Numbered from the stretch's first letter, positions 45,578 through 55,270 are shown. The stretch: 64,000 nucleotides of DNA from Maritimibacter harenae (GCF_009882975.1 NZ_WTUX01000010.1:58599-122598); one strand, 5' to 3'. Numbers and translations: made by a program. Notes: generated from the sequence alone by a model not told the origin.

Positions 45578-46500
45578 AACATTTCCTGGACATCAACGCC
45601 ACCGACCCGGCCGACCTGCGGCGCATGCTGGACGAGGCGCACCGGATCAAGGCCGCCCGCAAGGGGCAGGACAAGGGCGTGCCCGACGATGAGCAGGCGC
45701 TGGCCGGCAAGGTCGTGGCCCTGATCTTCGAAAAGCCCTCGACCCGGACCCGCGTGTCCTTCGACGTGGGTGTGCGCCAGATGGGCGGCGAGACGCTGGT
45801 GCTCTCGGGCTCCGAGATGCAGCTGGGCCACGGGGAGTCGATCCCGGACACCGCGCGGGTGCTCAGCCGCTACGTGGACCTGATCATGATCCGCACGTTC
45901 GAGGAATCGGCGCTCCAGGAGCTGGCCGAGTTCGCCGACGTGCCCGTGATCAACGGCCTCACCAACCGCACCCACCCGTGCCAGATCATGGCCGATATCC
46001 TCACCTACGAAGAACACCGCGGCCCCATCGCCGGAAAGAAGGTGGTCTGGGTCGGCGACGGCAACAACGTCTGCGCGAGCTTCATCCACGCCGCCGGGCA
46101 GCTGGGCTTCGACCTGACTTTCACGGGGCCCGAACGGCTCGACCCCGAGCGTGAAGCCGTCGAGGAAGCGCGGGCCAAGGGCGCCGACATCGTGATCGAG
46201 CGTGACCCGCACGAGGCGGTGAAGGGCGCGGACCTCGTGGTGACGGACACCTGGGTGTCGATGCACGACGCGCCCTCGACCCGTGAACGCCGGCACAACA
46301 TGCTGCGCGCCTACCAGGTGAACGAGCGGCTCATGGCCCAGGCGGGCGCGGAGGCGCTGTTCATGCATTGCCTGCCGGCCCACCGGAACGAGGAAGTCAC
46401 CGACAGCGTGATGGACGGCCCGCAATCCGTGGTGTTCGACGAGGCCGAGAACCGGCTCCACGCCCAGAAGGCCATCATGCGCTGGTGTCTCGACGTCTGA
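45574..46500 (+). CDS. argF: Ornithine carbamoyltransferase
   Basis: A 308-residue enzyme that forms citrulline from ornithine and carbamoyl phosphate. Carbamoyl-phosphate-binding FEKPSTRTR is near residue 50, ornithine-binding [15 protein letters not shown]-like and the [11 protein letters not shown] motifs are present. It lies in an operon with argD, and uses the product of CarAB encoded elsewhere in the window. Confidence 0.96.
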   Translation: MKHFLDINATDPADLRRMLDEAHRIKAARKGQDKGVPDDEQALAGKVVALIFEKPSTRTRVSFDVGVRQMGGETLVLSGSEMQLGHGESIPDTARVLSRYVDLIMIRTFEESALQELAEFADVPVINGLTNRTHPCQIMADILTYEEHRGPIAGKKVVWVGDGNNVCASFIHAAGQLGFDLTFTGPERLDPEREAVEEARAKGADIVIERDPHEAVKGADLVVTDTWVSMHDAPSTRERRHNMLRAYQVNERLMAQAGAEALFMHCLPAHRNEEVTDSVMDGPQSVVFDEAENRLHAQKAIMRWCLDV

Positions 46501-46509
46501 GCCGGGGCG

Positions 46510-47328
46510 TCAGCTGCCCAGCTTCTTGTGGACTTCGTCGAGGTCGATGTCCCCCACCGGCAGCTTGTTGGCGGGGTTGTCGAAGTCGTATCTGAAGAGC
46601 CGGAAATCGCGGTGGTAGATTTCCCACATCAGGTGCATCGAGAGATCGTCGAAGTATTCCTCGACCGGGTGCGCGCGCTCGGGCCCGTGAACGGCGCTTT
46701 CGTTGAAGCGCGGGATCGCCGTCAGGTCCACCTCGTGCGGCGTCTTCACCCGGTCCAGCACCGTCTTCATCCCGTCGTCGAAGGCCTCGGTCCAGAAGAT
46801 GTGGTCATAGGTCCCGCCGTTCAGGATGAAGGTCGAGATGTGGCCCGACATGGCCGACCAATGGATGTCCGGGTCCATCGGGCGGCGGAACCGGATCGTG
46901 TCGCGCGCGAACAGGAGGAACCGGCGGAACGATTTGATCTGGTCGAATTCGAAGCCGTTCTCCGGGTCGCCCACCTCGACCCCGTATTTCTGGACGAGTA
47001 GTGGGACCAGGTTGTTGCGGTAACGGTTCCCGTTGCGCTGGATGCCGCAGATCTTGTCGAAGAACGAGGACAGGATCCGCGCGTACGGGTTGCGCACGGC
47101 GGTGAAGGCGAAGCTCTCGTGGGCCTTCACGTTCCGGGCGATCCTGTCCTGGTTCTCTTCCTGCGCCCACTTGTAGATGCCGTCCTGCGCGTCGTGGATG
47201 TCGCCGTCGTAGAAGCTGCCGTGGTCGGAGTAATACATGATCTGACCGATGGTGGAGCAGGCGCATTTGGGCACGACCCGATACACCATGCTTTCGGTCT
47301 CGGTCATCCAAACCCCGGGAAAGCCCAT
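46510..47328 (-). CDS. Sulfotransferase family 2 protein
   Basis: A 272-residue putative PAPS-dependent sulfotransferase. The 5'-phosphosulfate loop is VPKCACSTI (19-27) and the 3'-phosphate-binding motif is RNPYARILSSFF (79-90). Family 2 members usually sulfate carbohydrate chains. It is divergent from a Core-2/I-branching-type glycosyltransferase, so a sulfated surface glycan is a reasonable idea (inference). The gene is short of a strong ribosome-binding site; GAGGAGG lies about 14 nt before the ATG. Confidence 0.85.
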   Translation of the reverse strand: MGFPGVWMTETESMVYRVVPKCACSTIGQIMYYSDHGSFYDGDIHDAQDGIYKWAQEENQDRIARNVKAHESFAFTAVRNPYARILSSFFDKICGIQRNGNRYRNNLVPLLVQKYGVEVGDPENGFEFDQIKSFRRFLLFARDTIRFRRPMDPDIHWSAMSGHISTFILNGGTYDHIFWTEAFDDGMKTVLDRVKTPHEVDLTAIPRFNESAVHGPERAHPVEEYFDDLSMHLMWEIYHRDFRLFRYDFDNPANKLPVGDIDLDEVHKKLGS

Positions 47329-47373
47329 GCTGTGCCGCTCGCCTCCTCAGCTGCGCCCCGCGGTCGGGATCAT

Positions 47374-47401
47374 TTTGTTTGAAACGAAAAAAGCAAACAA
47401 A
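47374..47401. promoter_or_regulatory. AT-rich inverted repeat in divergent intergenic region
   Basis: TTTGTTTG (47374-47381) and CAAACAAA (47394-47401) form an 8-bp inverted repeat around 12 bp, between the divergent sulfotransferase and glycosyltransferase genes. The area is A/T-rich, unlike the rest of the window. It may be an operator or promoter element. Confidence 0.45.
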
Positions 47402-47470
47402 CCCTGTCATTTCAATGCTTCGTTACGATAAGCATGTCTAGATCCCGCTTGGACAAAGCTGCGAACCGCA

Positions 47471-49048
47471 ATGGCCAAAATCGCCTTCATCCTTTTGTGT
47501 CACAAGGACCCAAAGGCCGTCATCGACCAGGCGCAGCGGCTGACCGCCGCGGGCGATTACATCGCGATCCATTTCGACGCGCGCAGCCCGCGCGCGGAGT
47601 ACGAGATGATCCGCGCCGCGCTGGCCGACAACGTCTCTGTCACCTTCGCGAAGAAGCGGGTCAAATGCGGCTGGGGGGAATGGTCGCTGGTCGAGGGCAC
47701 GCTGCGCGCCGTGGAGGCGGCCCTCGAGGCGTTTCCGCGCGCCACGCATTTCTACATGGTCTCGGGCGATTGCATGGCAATCAAGTCGGCCGAATACGCG
47801 CACGAGTTCCTCGACGCTCACGAGGTGGATTACATCGAGAGCTTCGACTTCTTCGAAAGCGACTGGATCAAGACGGGCCTGCGCGAGGACCGCCTGATCT
47901 GGCGTCACTGGTTCAACGAGCGCAGCCACAAGGGGCTGTTCTACGCCTCGATGAACCTGCAGAAGCGCCTCGGGCTCGAACGGGAGCCGCCGGTCGACAT
48001 CCAGGTCATGATCGGATCGCAATGGTGGTGCCTGCGACGCCGCACGATCGAGCGGATCATGGACTTCGTGCGCGAGCGGCGCGACGTGGTGCGCTTTTTC
48101 TCGACCACCTGGATTCCGGACGAGACGTTCTTCCAGACTTTGGTGCGCCACCTCGTTCCCGACGCCGAAATCATGTCGCGCACGCTCACTTTCCTGATGT
48201 TCACCGACTACGGAATGCCGGTGACGTTCTACAACGACCACTACGACATGCTCCTGTCGCAGGACTACCTGTTCGCGCGCAAGATCAGCCCCGACGCGCA
48301 AGAGCTCAAGCGCCGGCTGGGCGCGCTCTATGCCTCGGACCGGACCGACTTCAAGATCTCGAACGAAGGTCGCAGCCTGTTCGAGTTCCTCACGGAACGG
48401 GGCCGGATCGGCCAGCGCTTCGGCGAGCGGTTCTGGGAATCGGAGGCGACGCTGGGGCGCGACCGCGAGCTTCTGATCGTGGTCGCGAAGAAATGGCACG
48501 TGGGCAAGCGGCTGCTCCAGCTCGTGCGCGAGAAGACCAACATCCCCGCGATCGACTACCTCTTCGACGAGGAGGGGACGCCGCTTCCCGACCTGGGCGG
48601 TATCCAGGCCTCGATCGAGAAGCGCACCCGGCACCGCCGCGCGCTCATGCGGATGCTGTTCGACTACTACCAGACCGACCGGCTCGCCATCGGGATGGAC
48701 CCGGGCGATCTCGAGCTCATGCGCGATTTCGACACCGACCGCTCGCGCACCCGTTTTCTCGAGATCGAGACGGAGTTCTCGGACGACTGGATCCTGGGCC
48801 ACGCCCTGCGCGTGGGACTTGCGGGCGAGACCACCCCGCAGGACGCGATCGACCGGCTGGTGCCCACGATCCGGCAGGACTTCTTCTACGAATCCGATCG
48901 TATCCGCGACGAGGGCTTCGCCGACCTGCACGTCCTGCGCGAAAACGCGAGCGCGGAAGAGCGGGCCCAGGCCCTTGCCAAGTTCCTGGCGATCCCTGAA
49001 GAAAGGGCCGTGGATATCGCAACGACCGAAGACTTCTTCAGCGACTGA
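47471..49048 (+). CDS. Core-2/I-branching enzyme-like glycosyltransferase (GT14; DUF5928/DUF5927)
   Basis: A 525-residue protein. The N-terminal half (about 1-290) resembles beta-1,6-N-acetylglucosaminyltransferases of family GT14 (IAFILLCHKDP ... HFYMVSGDCMAIKS ... WIPDETFFQTL), and the C-terminal half (about 300-525) matches the DUF5927-type extension found in Rhodobacterales. The enzyme probably adds a sugar to a surface glycan; donor and acceptor are unknown. No transmembrane segment is clear. It is divergent from a sulfotransferase. Confidence 0.8.
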   Translation: MAKIAFILLCHKDPKAVIDQAQRLTAAGDYIAIHFDARSPRAEYEMIRAALADNVSVTFAKKRVKCGWGEWSLVEGTLRAVEAALEAFPRATHFYMVSGDCMAIKSAEYAHEFLDAHEVDYIESFDFFESDWIKTGLREDRLIWRHWFNERSHKGLFYASMNLQKRLGLEREPPVDIQVMIGSQWWCLRRRTIERIMDFVRERRDVVRFFSTTWIPDETFFQTLVRHLVPDAEIMSRTLTFLMFTDYGMPVTFYNDHYDMLLSQDYLFARKISPDAQELKRRLGALYASDRTDFKISNEGRSLFEFLTERGRIGQRFGERFWESEATLGRDRELLIVVAKKWHVGKRLLQLVREKTNIPAIDYLFDEEGTPLPDLGGIQASIEKRTRHRRALMRMLFDYYQTDRLAIGMDPGDLELMRDFDTDRSRTRFLEIETEFSDDWILGHALRVGLAGETTPQDAIDRLVPTIRQDFFYESDRIRDEGFADLHVLRENASAEERAQALAKFLAIPEERAVDIATTEDFFSD

Positions 49049-49058
49049 CAGGGATCAC

Positions 49059-49436
49059 ATGGCCTACGAATACGACGACCAGAACATCTTCGCGAAAATC
49101 CTGCGCGGCGACATACCCAACGACACGGTGCTGGAGACCGACCACAGCCTGGCCTTCAACGACATCGCCCCGCAGGCCCCGGTCCACGTGCTGGTGATCC
49201 CGCGCGGCCCCTACATCACCTGGGACCAGTTCTCGGCCGAAGCGAGCGATGCCGAGATCATCGACTACACGCGCACGATCCAGCAGGTGATCGACAAGCT
49301 CGACCTCGCCCCCGGCGCGGGCGGGCAGGGTTATCGCCTGATCGTGAACTCCGGCGAGGCGGCGATCCAGGAAGTGCCGCATCTTCACACCCATATCCTG
49401 TCGGGCCGGCGTCTTGGCCGGATGTTGCCGCGCTGA
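49059..49436 (+). CDS. HIT family nucleotide-binding protein
   Basis: A 125-residue histidine-triad protein; His108, His110 and His112 form the HxHxHxx motif (VPHLHTHILSG). HINT-type members hydrolyse AMP-lysine or related adenylylated compounds. It begins 10 bp after the glycosyltransferase stop; the preceding CAGGGATC region is a plausible ribosome-binding site. The gene is a normal-length stand-alone HIT. Confidence 0.92.
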   Translation: MAYEYDDQNIFAKILRGDIPNDTVLETDHSLAFNDIAPQAPVHVLVIPRGPYITWDQFSAEASDAEIIDYTRTIQQVIDKLDLAPGAGGQGYRLIVNSGEAAIQEVPHLHTHILSGRRLGRMLPR

Positions 49437-49496
49437 CCCCTTGTGGCCGTGACACCCGCTGATATTTTGACAGGACCAGAAACGAGGCGAGACCCC

Positions 49497-49676
49497 ATGA
49501 CGACCCAGGCCCCCGAGACCAAGGTGGTGGACAAGAAGAAGATTGCCTGCGACGGCGGTGGACCGGCCAGCGGCCACCCGCGCGTCTGGCTGACGATCCC
49601 CGATGACGTGGGCTACGTCGAATGCGGGTATTGCGACACGAAATACGTTCACAAGGATTTCGCGGACCAGCAGTGA
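49497..49676 (+). CDS. zf-CHCC zinc-finger protein (NDUFS6-like)
   Basis: A 59-residue zinc-binding protein with Cys18, His27, Cys43 and Cys46 in CDGGGPASGHPRVWL and ECGYCDTKYV, the zf-CHCC pattern of the complex I subunit NDUFS6. In alphaproteobacteria this is an accessory complex I subunit. The ATG at 49497 follows the ACGAGGCGAG region and gives the usual length. It ends 25 bp before polA. Confidence 0.9.
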   Translation: MTTQAPETKVVDKKKIACDGGGPASGHPRVWLTIPDDVGYVECGYCDTKYVHKDFADQQ

Positions 49677-49701
49677 CGCGTCCACGATCCAGGGGGTGAG
49701 G

Positions 49702-52503
49702 ATGACATTCGGCAAAGGGTGCCATCTGCACCTCATCGACGGCTCGGCGTTTATCTTCCGGGCCTACCACGCGTTGCCGCCGCTCACGCGCAAGTCCGAC
49801 GGGCTGCCCATCGGGGCGGTCGCGGGCTTCTGCAACATGCTGTTCAAGTCGGTCGAGGACGCCAAGGGCGACGACGCGCCGACCCACGTGGCGGTCATCT
49901 TCGACTATTCCGGCAAGTCGTTCCGCAACGATATCTACCCGGACTACAAGGCCAACCGCCCCCCGGCGCCCGAGGACCTCGTCCCGCAGTTTCCGCTGAC
50001 GCGCGATGCCACCCGCGCCTTCAACATCGCCTGCATCGAGCAGGAGGGGTTCGAGGCCGACGACATCATCGCCACCTATGCCCGCCAGGCGCGCGAGCTT
50101 GGCGGTCGGGTGACCATCATCTCGTCGGACAAGGACCTGATGCAACTCGTCGGCGGCGGCGTCGAGATGCTCGACGCGATGAAGAACAAGCGGATCGGGA
50201 TCGAGGGGGTCGAGGAGAAGTTCGGTGTCGGCCCCGACCGGGTCGTGGACGTTCAGGCGCTGGCCGGTGACAGCGTGGACAACGTGCCCGGCGCTCCGGG
50301 CATCGGGGTGAAGACCGCCGCGCTTCTCATCAACGAATTCGGCGATCTCGAGACGCTTCTGGAGCGTGCGGAAGAGATCAAGCAGCCCAAGCGCCGCCAG
50401 ACCCTGATCGAGAAGGCCGACCAGATCCGGATGAGCCGGGACCTGGTACGGCTCGACGATCACGTGCCGCTGGAATTCGACCTCGATACGCTCGAGCTGC
50501 GCGACCCGGAGCCCGAGACGCTGCTTCCCTTCCTCGCCTCGATGGAATTCCGGTCGCTGTCCAAGCGCATCGCCGACCAGCTGGGTGTCGAGCCCGTCGA
50601 CATCCCAGAAACCTCGGGGGGTGAGAGCGCGCCGGAAGCCGCCGCGCCGGAATGGCCCGAGATCGACCCCGAGAAATACGAATGCGTGCGCAATGCCGAG
50701 GCGCTCGACCGGTGGGTTGCGCTGATCCGGGACCACGGCTTCGTGGCGGTGGACACCGAGACGAATTCGCTCAACGAAATGCAGGCGGAGCTCGCCGGCA
50801 TCTGCCTGGCCGTGGTGCCGGGCGAGGCGTGCTACATCCCCGTGGGCCACAAACAGGGCGAGGGCGACGGGTTGTTCCAGAACGACGCGCTGGCCGAGGG
50901 GCAACTGCCGCTGGACGACGTGCTGGCCGCGCTGAAGCCGGTGTTCGAGGATCCCGCGATCCTCAAGATCTTCCAGAACGCCAAGTACGACACCAAGATC
51001 TTCCGCCGCTACCGCATCGACGTCGCCCCGATCGACGACACGATGCTGATGTCCTACGCGATGTTCTCGGGCATCCACAACCACGGGATGGACGCGCTGG
51101 CCGAGCGCTACCTCGGCCATATCCCGATCCCGATCAAGTCGCTGCTGGGCACCGGCAAGAGCGCGATCACCTTCGACAAGGTGAAGATCGACGAAGCGGT
51201 CAAATACGCGGCCGAAGACGCGGACATCACGCTGCGGCTGTGGAAGCTCTTCAAGGCCCGCCTGCACCGCGAGAAGGTGACGACCGTCTACGAAACGCTC
51301 GAGCGCCCGCTGGTGCCGGTGCTCGCGGCGATGGAGATGAACGGCGTGCAGGTCGACCGCGACACGTTGAGCCGCATGTCCAACGCCTTCGCCCAGAAGA
51401 TGGCCGGGCTCGAGGCGGAGATCCACGAGCTGGCGGGGGAAAGCTTCAACGTGGGCTCGCCCGCCCAGCTGGGCGAGATCCTGTTCGAGAAGATGGGCTT
51501 CGAGGGCGGCAAGAAGGGCAAGTCGGGCAAGTACTCGACACCTGCCGACGTGCTCGAGGACCTGGCCGCCCAGCACGACCTGCCCGCGCGCGTGCTCGAC
51601 TGGCGGCAATTGTCGAAGCTGAAGTCGACATACACCGACGCGCTCCAGACGCATATCGATCCGGACACGGGCCGGGTGCACACGTCCTATCTTCAGACCG
51701 GGGCCGCGACCGGGCGCCTGGCCTCGACCGACCCGAACCTGCAGAACATCCCGATCCGCACCGAGGAGGGCCGGCGCATCCGCGAAGCCTTCGTGGCGCC
51801 GGAGGGCAAGGTGCTGGTGTCGCTCGACTACAGCCAGATCGAGCTGCGCATTCTCGCCCACGTGGCCGGGATCGAGTCGATGAAGGCCGCCTTCCGCGAC
51901 GGCGAGGACATCCACGCCGCCACGGCGAGCGAGATGTTCGACGTGCCGCTGGACGAGATGACGCCCGAGGTGCGCCGGCAGGCCAAGGCGATCAACTTCG
52001 GCGTGATCTACGGGATTTCCGGCTTCGGTCTGGCCCGCAACCTGCGCATCGAACGGAAAGAAGCGCAGGGGTTCATCGACCGGTATTTCGAGAAATACCC
52101 CGGCATCAAGGAATACATGAACGAAACCGTCGCCTTCGCGAAGGAACACGGCCACGTCTCCACCTTGTTCGGCCGCAAGATCCACACGCCCGAGATCAAC
52201 GCGAAGGGCCCGCACGCGGGCTTCGCGCGCCGGGCCGCGATCAACGCGCCGATCCAGGGCACCGCCGCCGACATCATCCGCCGCGCCATGATCCGCATGC
52301 CGTCCGCAATCGAACGCCTGCCGGTGAAGATGCTGCTACAGGTCCACGACGAACTGATCTTCGAGATCGACGCGGGGGCGGTGGACGACGCGGTCACGGT
52401 GATCCGCGACGTGATGGAAAGGGCTACGGACCCTGCCGTGAAGCTCGACGTGCCGCTGGTCGTGGACGCGGGCCAAGGCGCGAACTGGGCCGAGGCGCAC
52501 TAG
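49702..52503 (+). CDS. polA: DNA polymerase I
   Basis: A 933-residue family A polymerase for Okazaki-fragment processing and repair. An N-terminal 5'-3' exonuclease (about 1-290), a 3'-5' proofreading domain with the active VAVDTETNSL motif, and the polymerase domain with motif A (VSLDYSQIELRI), motif B (RRQAKAINFGVIYGIS) and motif C (QVHDELIFE) are present. The start ATG follows GGGGGTGAGG; an upstream in-frame stretch is not conserved. Its stop overlaps the convergent ArsR gene by 4 nt. Confidence 0.97.
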   Translation: MTFGKGCHLHLIDGSAFIFRAYHALPPLTRKSDGLPIGAVAGFCNMLFKSVEDAKGDDAPTHVAVIFDYSGKSFRNDIYPDYKANRPPAPEDLVPQFPLTRDATRAFNIACIEQEGFEADDIIATYARQARELGGRVTIISSDKDLMQLVGGGVEMLDAMKNKRIGIEGVEEKFGVGPDRVVDVQALAGDSVDNVPGAPGIGVKTAALLINEFGDLETLLERAEEIKQPKRRQTLIEKADQIRMSRDLVRLDDHVPLEFDLDTLELRDPEPETLLPFLASMEFRSLSKRIADQLGVEPVDIPETSGGESAPEAAAPEWPEIDPEKYECVRNAEALDRWVALIRDHGFVAVDTETNSLNEMQAELAGICLAVVPGEACYIPVGHKQGEGDGLFQNDALAEGQLPLDDVLAALKPVFEDPAILKIFQNAKYDTKIFRRYRIDVAPIDDTMLMSYAMFSGIHNHGMDALAERYLGHIPIPIKSLLGTGKSAITFDKVKIDEAVKYAAEDADITLRLWKLFKARLHREKVTTVYETLERPLVPVLAAMEMNGVQVDRDTLSRMSNAFAQKMAGLEAEIHELAGESFNVGSPAQLGEILFEKMGFEGGKKGKSGKYSTPADVLEDLAAQHDLPARVLDWRQLSKLKSTYTDALQTHIDPDTGRVHTSYLQTGAATGRLASTDPNLQNIPIRTEEGRRIREAFVAPEGKVLVSLDYSQIELRILAHVAGIESMKAAFRDGEDIHAATASEMFDVPLDEMTPEVRRQAKAINFGVIYGISGFGLARNLRIERKEAQGFIDRYFEKYPGIKEYMNETVAFAKEHGHVSTLFGRKIHTPEINAKGPHAGFARRAAINAPIQGTAADIIRRAMIRMPSAIERLPVKMLLQVHDELIFEIDAGAVDDAVTVIRDVMERATDPAVKLDVPLVVDAGQGANWAEAH

Positions 52504-52805
52504 GCCACGTCGCGCAGGCGGACCGCCCCGGCCATCGCGAGCGCGCGCGACACGGTCCGCGTGAAGAGGGCGGGCGCGATCCGGTAGCTGACGAAGGCGC
52601 CCTTGCGGATCCGCCCGACGACATGCCCGCGCTCCATTTCCCGCAGGTGGTGGATGAGCGTGGCGTCGGTCAGCCCGGTCGCGGTCTGAAGCGTTCCATA
52701 GCTGGCACCGGTGGCCGGATCGGTCACGAGCAGGCGAAACAGCCTTGCGCGCGTCGGGTGGGACAGGGCGCGAAAGCACGCCGCCATCTGTTCGTCTTCG
52801 GTCAT
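52500..52805 (-). CDS. ArsR-family transcriptional regulator
   Basis: A 101-residue winged-helix regulator with the ArsR pattern ACFRALSHPTRARLFRLLV, GTLQTATGLTDATLIHHLREMERGH and VSYRIAP wing. No metal-ligand cysteines are visible in the usual ELCVCDL position, so it probably senses something other than a soft metal or acts on redox or other cues. The ATG at 52805 follows GGAG. Target unknown; the following intergenic region toward 53.0 kb contains the TTCTAGGA repeats. Confidence 0.85.
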   Translation of the reverse strand: MTEDEQMAACFRALSHPTRARLFRLLVTDPATGASYGTLQTATGLTDATLIHHLREMERGHVVGRIRKGAFVSYRIAPALFTRTVSRALAMAGAVRLRDVA

Positions 52806-52928
52806 CGTGGTCTCCGTGGATGCTGTTTCCTTGCGGAGACCGTGCGGCATTAACCTTGCGAAAGACTTAAGGTTCTTTCGCGCTGAAGCGTTTTTGCCTT
52901 GAGCGAGGTGCAGAAGGCGGCTCGAGTT

Positions 52929-52976
52929 TTCTAGGATTCTAGGATTCTAGGATTCTAGGATTCTAGGATTGTAGAG
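52929..52976. repeat. TTCTAGGA tandem octamer repeat
   Basis: Five perfect tandem copies of TTCTAGGA (52929-52968) and one degenerate copy TTGTAGAG (52969-52976). The end (GGATTGTAGAGAACCGAA) resembles the right part of a hairpin at 59018-59055 (GGATTCTAGAGAAGCGAA), in the same orientation, about 6 kb away. Confidence 0.85.
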
Positions 52977-53339
52977 AACCGAAGCCATGGTTCGCCGCCA
53001 GCGGCTCACCCGATCGCCAGCCCGATCCAGAGCCCCGGATGCGTGGCCGCATGCGCCATCATCCCCGCCTCCAATCCGCGTCGCCAGTAAAGCCAGCCGT
53101 AGAAAACCCCGAGCACGGCGTTGAGCGCCACGGTACGTAGTGTGATCGCCATGTCCAGCGGGATGGTCGCGGCCATCGCGGGCAGGTGCCCCAGGCCGAA
53201 AAGCACGGCGACCCCCGCGATGAGCGCCCAGGCCGCCCCGGCGCGCGGCCGCTCGCCCGACAGCTTCCAGACGACCCAGAACCCGAGGGTCAGCAGGCCG
53301 TAGCGCAGCATCAGCTCCTCGACGATCCCGCCATATGTA

Positions 53340-54842
53340 AGACCGTATGTCCTTCTTTGGCTGGCCTGTGATGGGGTGGTTCGCCCTACACTGACAGCTT
53401 TCAACGAGGGTTGCTCGATGAGCAGGGCCTCAAGCCAGGAGGACGAACCATGCAGGAGAATAGCGAACTTTTCATCGGATTGGATGTGTCGAAGGACAGC
53501 CACGCGGTTGCGGTTGCGGAGGCTGGCCGGAGCGGCGAAGTCAGGTTCTACGGGGAGATTGGAGCGGACGCTGCCTCCGTTCGGCGGTTCGTTCACAAGC
53601 TGGATCGTCCAAACGTACGCCTGCGGTTCTGCTACGAGGCCGGTCCAACCGGCTACGGCCTGAAACGGCAGATCGAGGCACTCGGGCATGACTGCGCCGT
53701 TATCGCACCGTCGCTGATCCCGCGCCGGCCCGGCGAGCGGGTGAAGACGAACCGTCGCGATGCCGTGAAGCTGGCGCGCCTGTTCCGTGCAGGTGAGCTG
53801 ACGGAGATCTGGACACCCGACGAGGCGCACGAGGCGATGCGCGATCTGGTGCGTGCCCGAGAGGCGGCGGTGAAGGACCGGACGCGAAAGCGCCAAGAGA
53901 TCCGATCGTTCCTGCTGCGGAACGGTCTGGTCTATCCCGGCAAGAAGGCCTGGGGAACGAAATACTTCAAGTGGCTTCACGAACTCAGTCTTGCATGGCC
54001 CGCGCAGATCGCGGTCCTGCACGAGATGATCATTGCCGAAACGCAGTGCCGCGAACGGGTGGCGCGGCTGGAGAAGGCGATCGAGGACGCCTTGCTCGAC
54101 TGGCCGCTGGCGCCGGCGGTGGACCGCCTTCAAGCCTTGCGCGGCGTCGGGCTGATCGCCGCGGTCACCTTCATGGTCGAGGTTGGTGACATCCGCCGGT
54201 TCGAGTCGCCGCGGCAGTTGATGGCCTATCTCGGCCTGGTCCCTTCCGAACGCTCCACAGGTGATACCGTCCGCCGCGGCGGCATCACCAAGACCGGCAA
54301 CGCGCGCGTGCGGCGGACGCTGGCCGAGAGCGCATGGACGTATCGCTACCCCGCGCGTGTCGGGAAGAAAGCCTACTTTGCCACGAGGCACATGCCTGAG
54401 GAGGTCAGGGAGACCGCATGGAAGGCGCAGGCGCGCCTGACCAAGCGATACCGCGCCCTGATTGCGCGGGGCAAGCGCAGCACAGTGGCCATCACCGCGG
54501 TGGCGCGGGAACTGGTCGGCTTCATGTGGGCCATCGCCCGGATGGAGCCGATGGAGATCTGATCTGGAGAAACCAGACCGTCCAATCGCGCATGGCGGCG
54601 GGGGCGCGGCAACGACAGGGGAATTCCCGTCAGCGCTTTGTGGCCGGCAACGCCGACGCCCGTTGTAAGAGAGGACCAGCCCCGGACGAATACATGGACA
54701 TGCGGTTCCGACCCGCGCATCAGAGCTTGTTCACCAACGTCCCGAGCCGCGTCCCCACCCCCATGCGCGCTATCACTTCGAGACCGGCCCTTCCCTGCGC
54801 TCGGCGATGTCGCTCGCCTTGGAACTTGACAAAGGACATCAG
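53340..54842 (+). mobile_element. IS110-family (IS1111 group) insertion sequence
   Basis: About 1.5 kb, carrying one transposase gene. Subterminal inverted repeats ATGTCCTT (53347-53354) and AAGGACAT (54832-54839) lie 7 bp and 3 bp inside the proposed ends, the asymmetric layout known for the IS1111 group. No target duplication is seen. The ends were placed so that excision restores the CPBP reading frame; plus or minus 2 bp is possible. Confidence 0.85.
53450..54562 (+). CDS. IS110-family transposase
   Basis: A 370-residue transposase. The N-terminal DEDD/RuvC-like domain begins LFIGLDVSKDSHAVAV (Asp12) and continues with the CYEAGPTGY and KTNRRDAVKLA motifs; the C-terminal IS116/IS110/IS902 domain has LRGVGLIAAVTFMVEVGD and the conserved Ser in the RGGITKTGNARVRRTLAESAW region. 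GGAGGACGAACC precedes the ATG; an ATG 39 nt upstream is an alternative. Full length and without visible frameshifts, so it is probably functional. Confidence 0.93.
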   Translation: MQENSELFIGLDVSKDSHAVAVAEAGRSGEVRFYGEIGADAASVRRFVHKLDRPNVRLRFCYEAGPTGYGLKRQIEALGHDCAVIAPSLIPRRPGERVKTNRRDAVKLARLFRAGELTEIWTPDEAHEAMRDLVRAREAAVKDRTRKRQEIRSFLLRNGLVYPGKKAWGTKYFKWLHELSLAWPAQIAVLHEMIIAETQCRERVARLEKAIEDALLDWPLAPAVDRLQALRGVGLIAAVTFMVEVGDIRRFESPRQLMAYLGLVPSERSTGDTVRRGGITKTGNARVRRTLAESAWTYRYPARVGKKAYFATRHMPEEVRETAWKAQARLTKRYRALIARGKRSTVAITAVARELVGFMWAIARMEPMEI

Positions 54843-55270
54843 AGCGCGGCCACCGCCCCCGCGGGGCCGGGCAGCGTATTGGCGGGCATGTCCCCGTCGT
54901 AGAGCCGAAAGAACAGAAGATCTCCCTGCGCCACCAGGATGCCACCGATCACGCCGGCGACGAGGGGCATCCAGGGCGACGGGAAGCGGGCGTTTTCGCC
55001 CCGCAGCCGGGCGGTGAGCCATGACCGCAGCCCGACGCGGCGTGACAGCCCCACGCCAAGCGCAACGCCGACCACCATCAGGACGGCCGGCTGCACCACG
55101 ACCAGCAGCCGGAGCGTCTCGGCGGGCACATCGGGTGTGTCCGGCAGGCTTGCGAAAAGCGAAACGTCGATCGAGACCGCGAGCGCCGCGATCCCGATCA
55201 GTCCAAGTGCGCACCACGCGGCGAAGGGCTTCATGAAGAACATGCGACCCGTGTGGCGCAATTCCACCTG

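Larger units (their letters stand above)
53006..55243 (-). pseudogene. CPBP-family intramembrane protease, interrupted by an IS element
   Basis: A minus-strand gene in two pieces. The N-terminal part runs 55243 to about 54843 (MFFMKPFAAWCALGLIG, several hydrophobic segments) and the C-terminal part runs about 53339 to 53006. The latter has the CPBP/Abi motifs GGIVEELMLRYG (EExxxR-like) and FGLGHLPAM (HxxxN/H-type). The two halves are in the same reading frame; removing 1503 bp joins ...GAVAAL to TYGGIVEE and yields a 244-residue protein of family length. The IS therefore inserted into the coding sequence and disrupted it. Confidence in the interruption is high; exact boundary is within a few bases. 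Confidence 0.85.

Noticed and set aside
47434-48999. A 521-codon plus-strand frame overlapping the GT14-like gene
   Set aside because: Frame-shifted shadow rich in Arg/Pro/Gly; the other frame has clear glycosyltransferase motifs.
49258-52215. A 985-codon minus-strand frame opposite polA
   Set aside because: Shadow of polA, with the same Arg/His/Val-rich pattern as other antisense frames.
52929-52976. TTCTAGGA array considered as a CRISPR
   Set aside because: Units are 8 bp and directly adjacent with no spacers.
53376-53663. A 95-codon frame inside the IS
   Set aside because: Overlaps the transposase start in another frame and has no IS-related domain.
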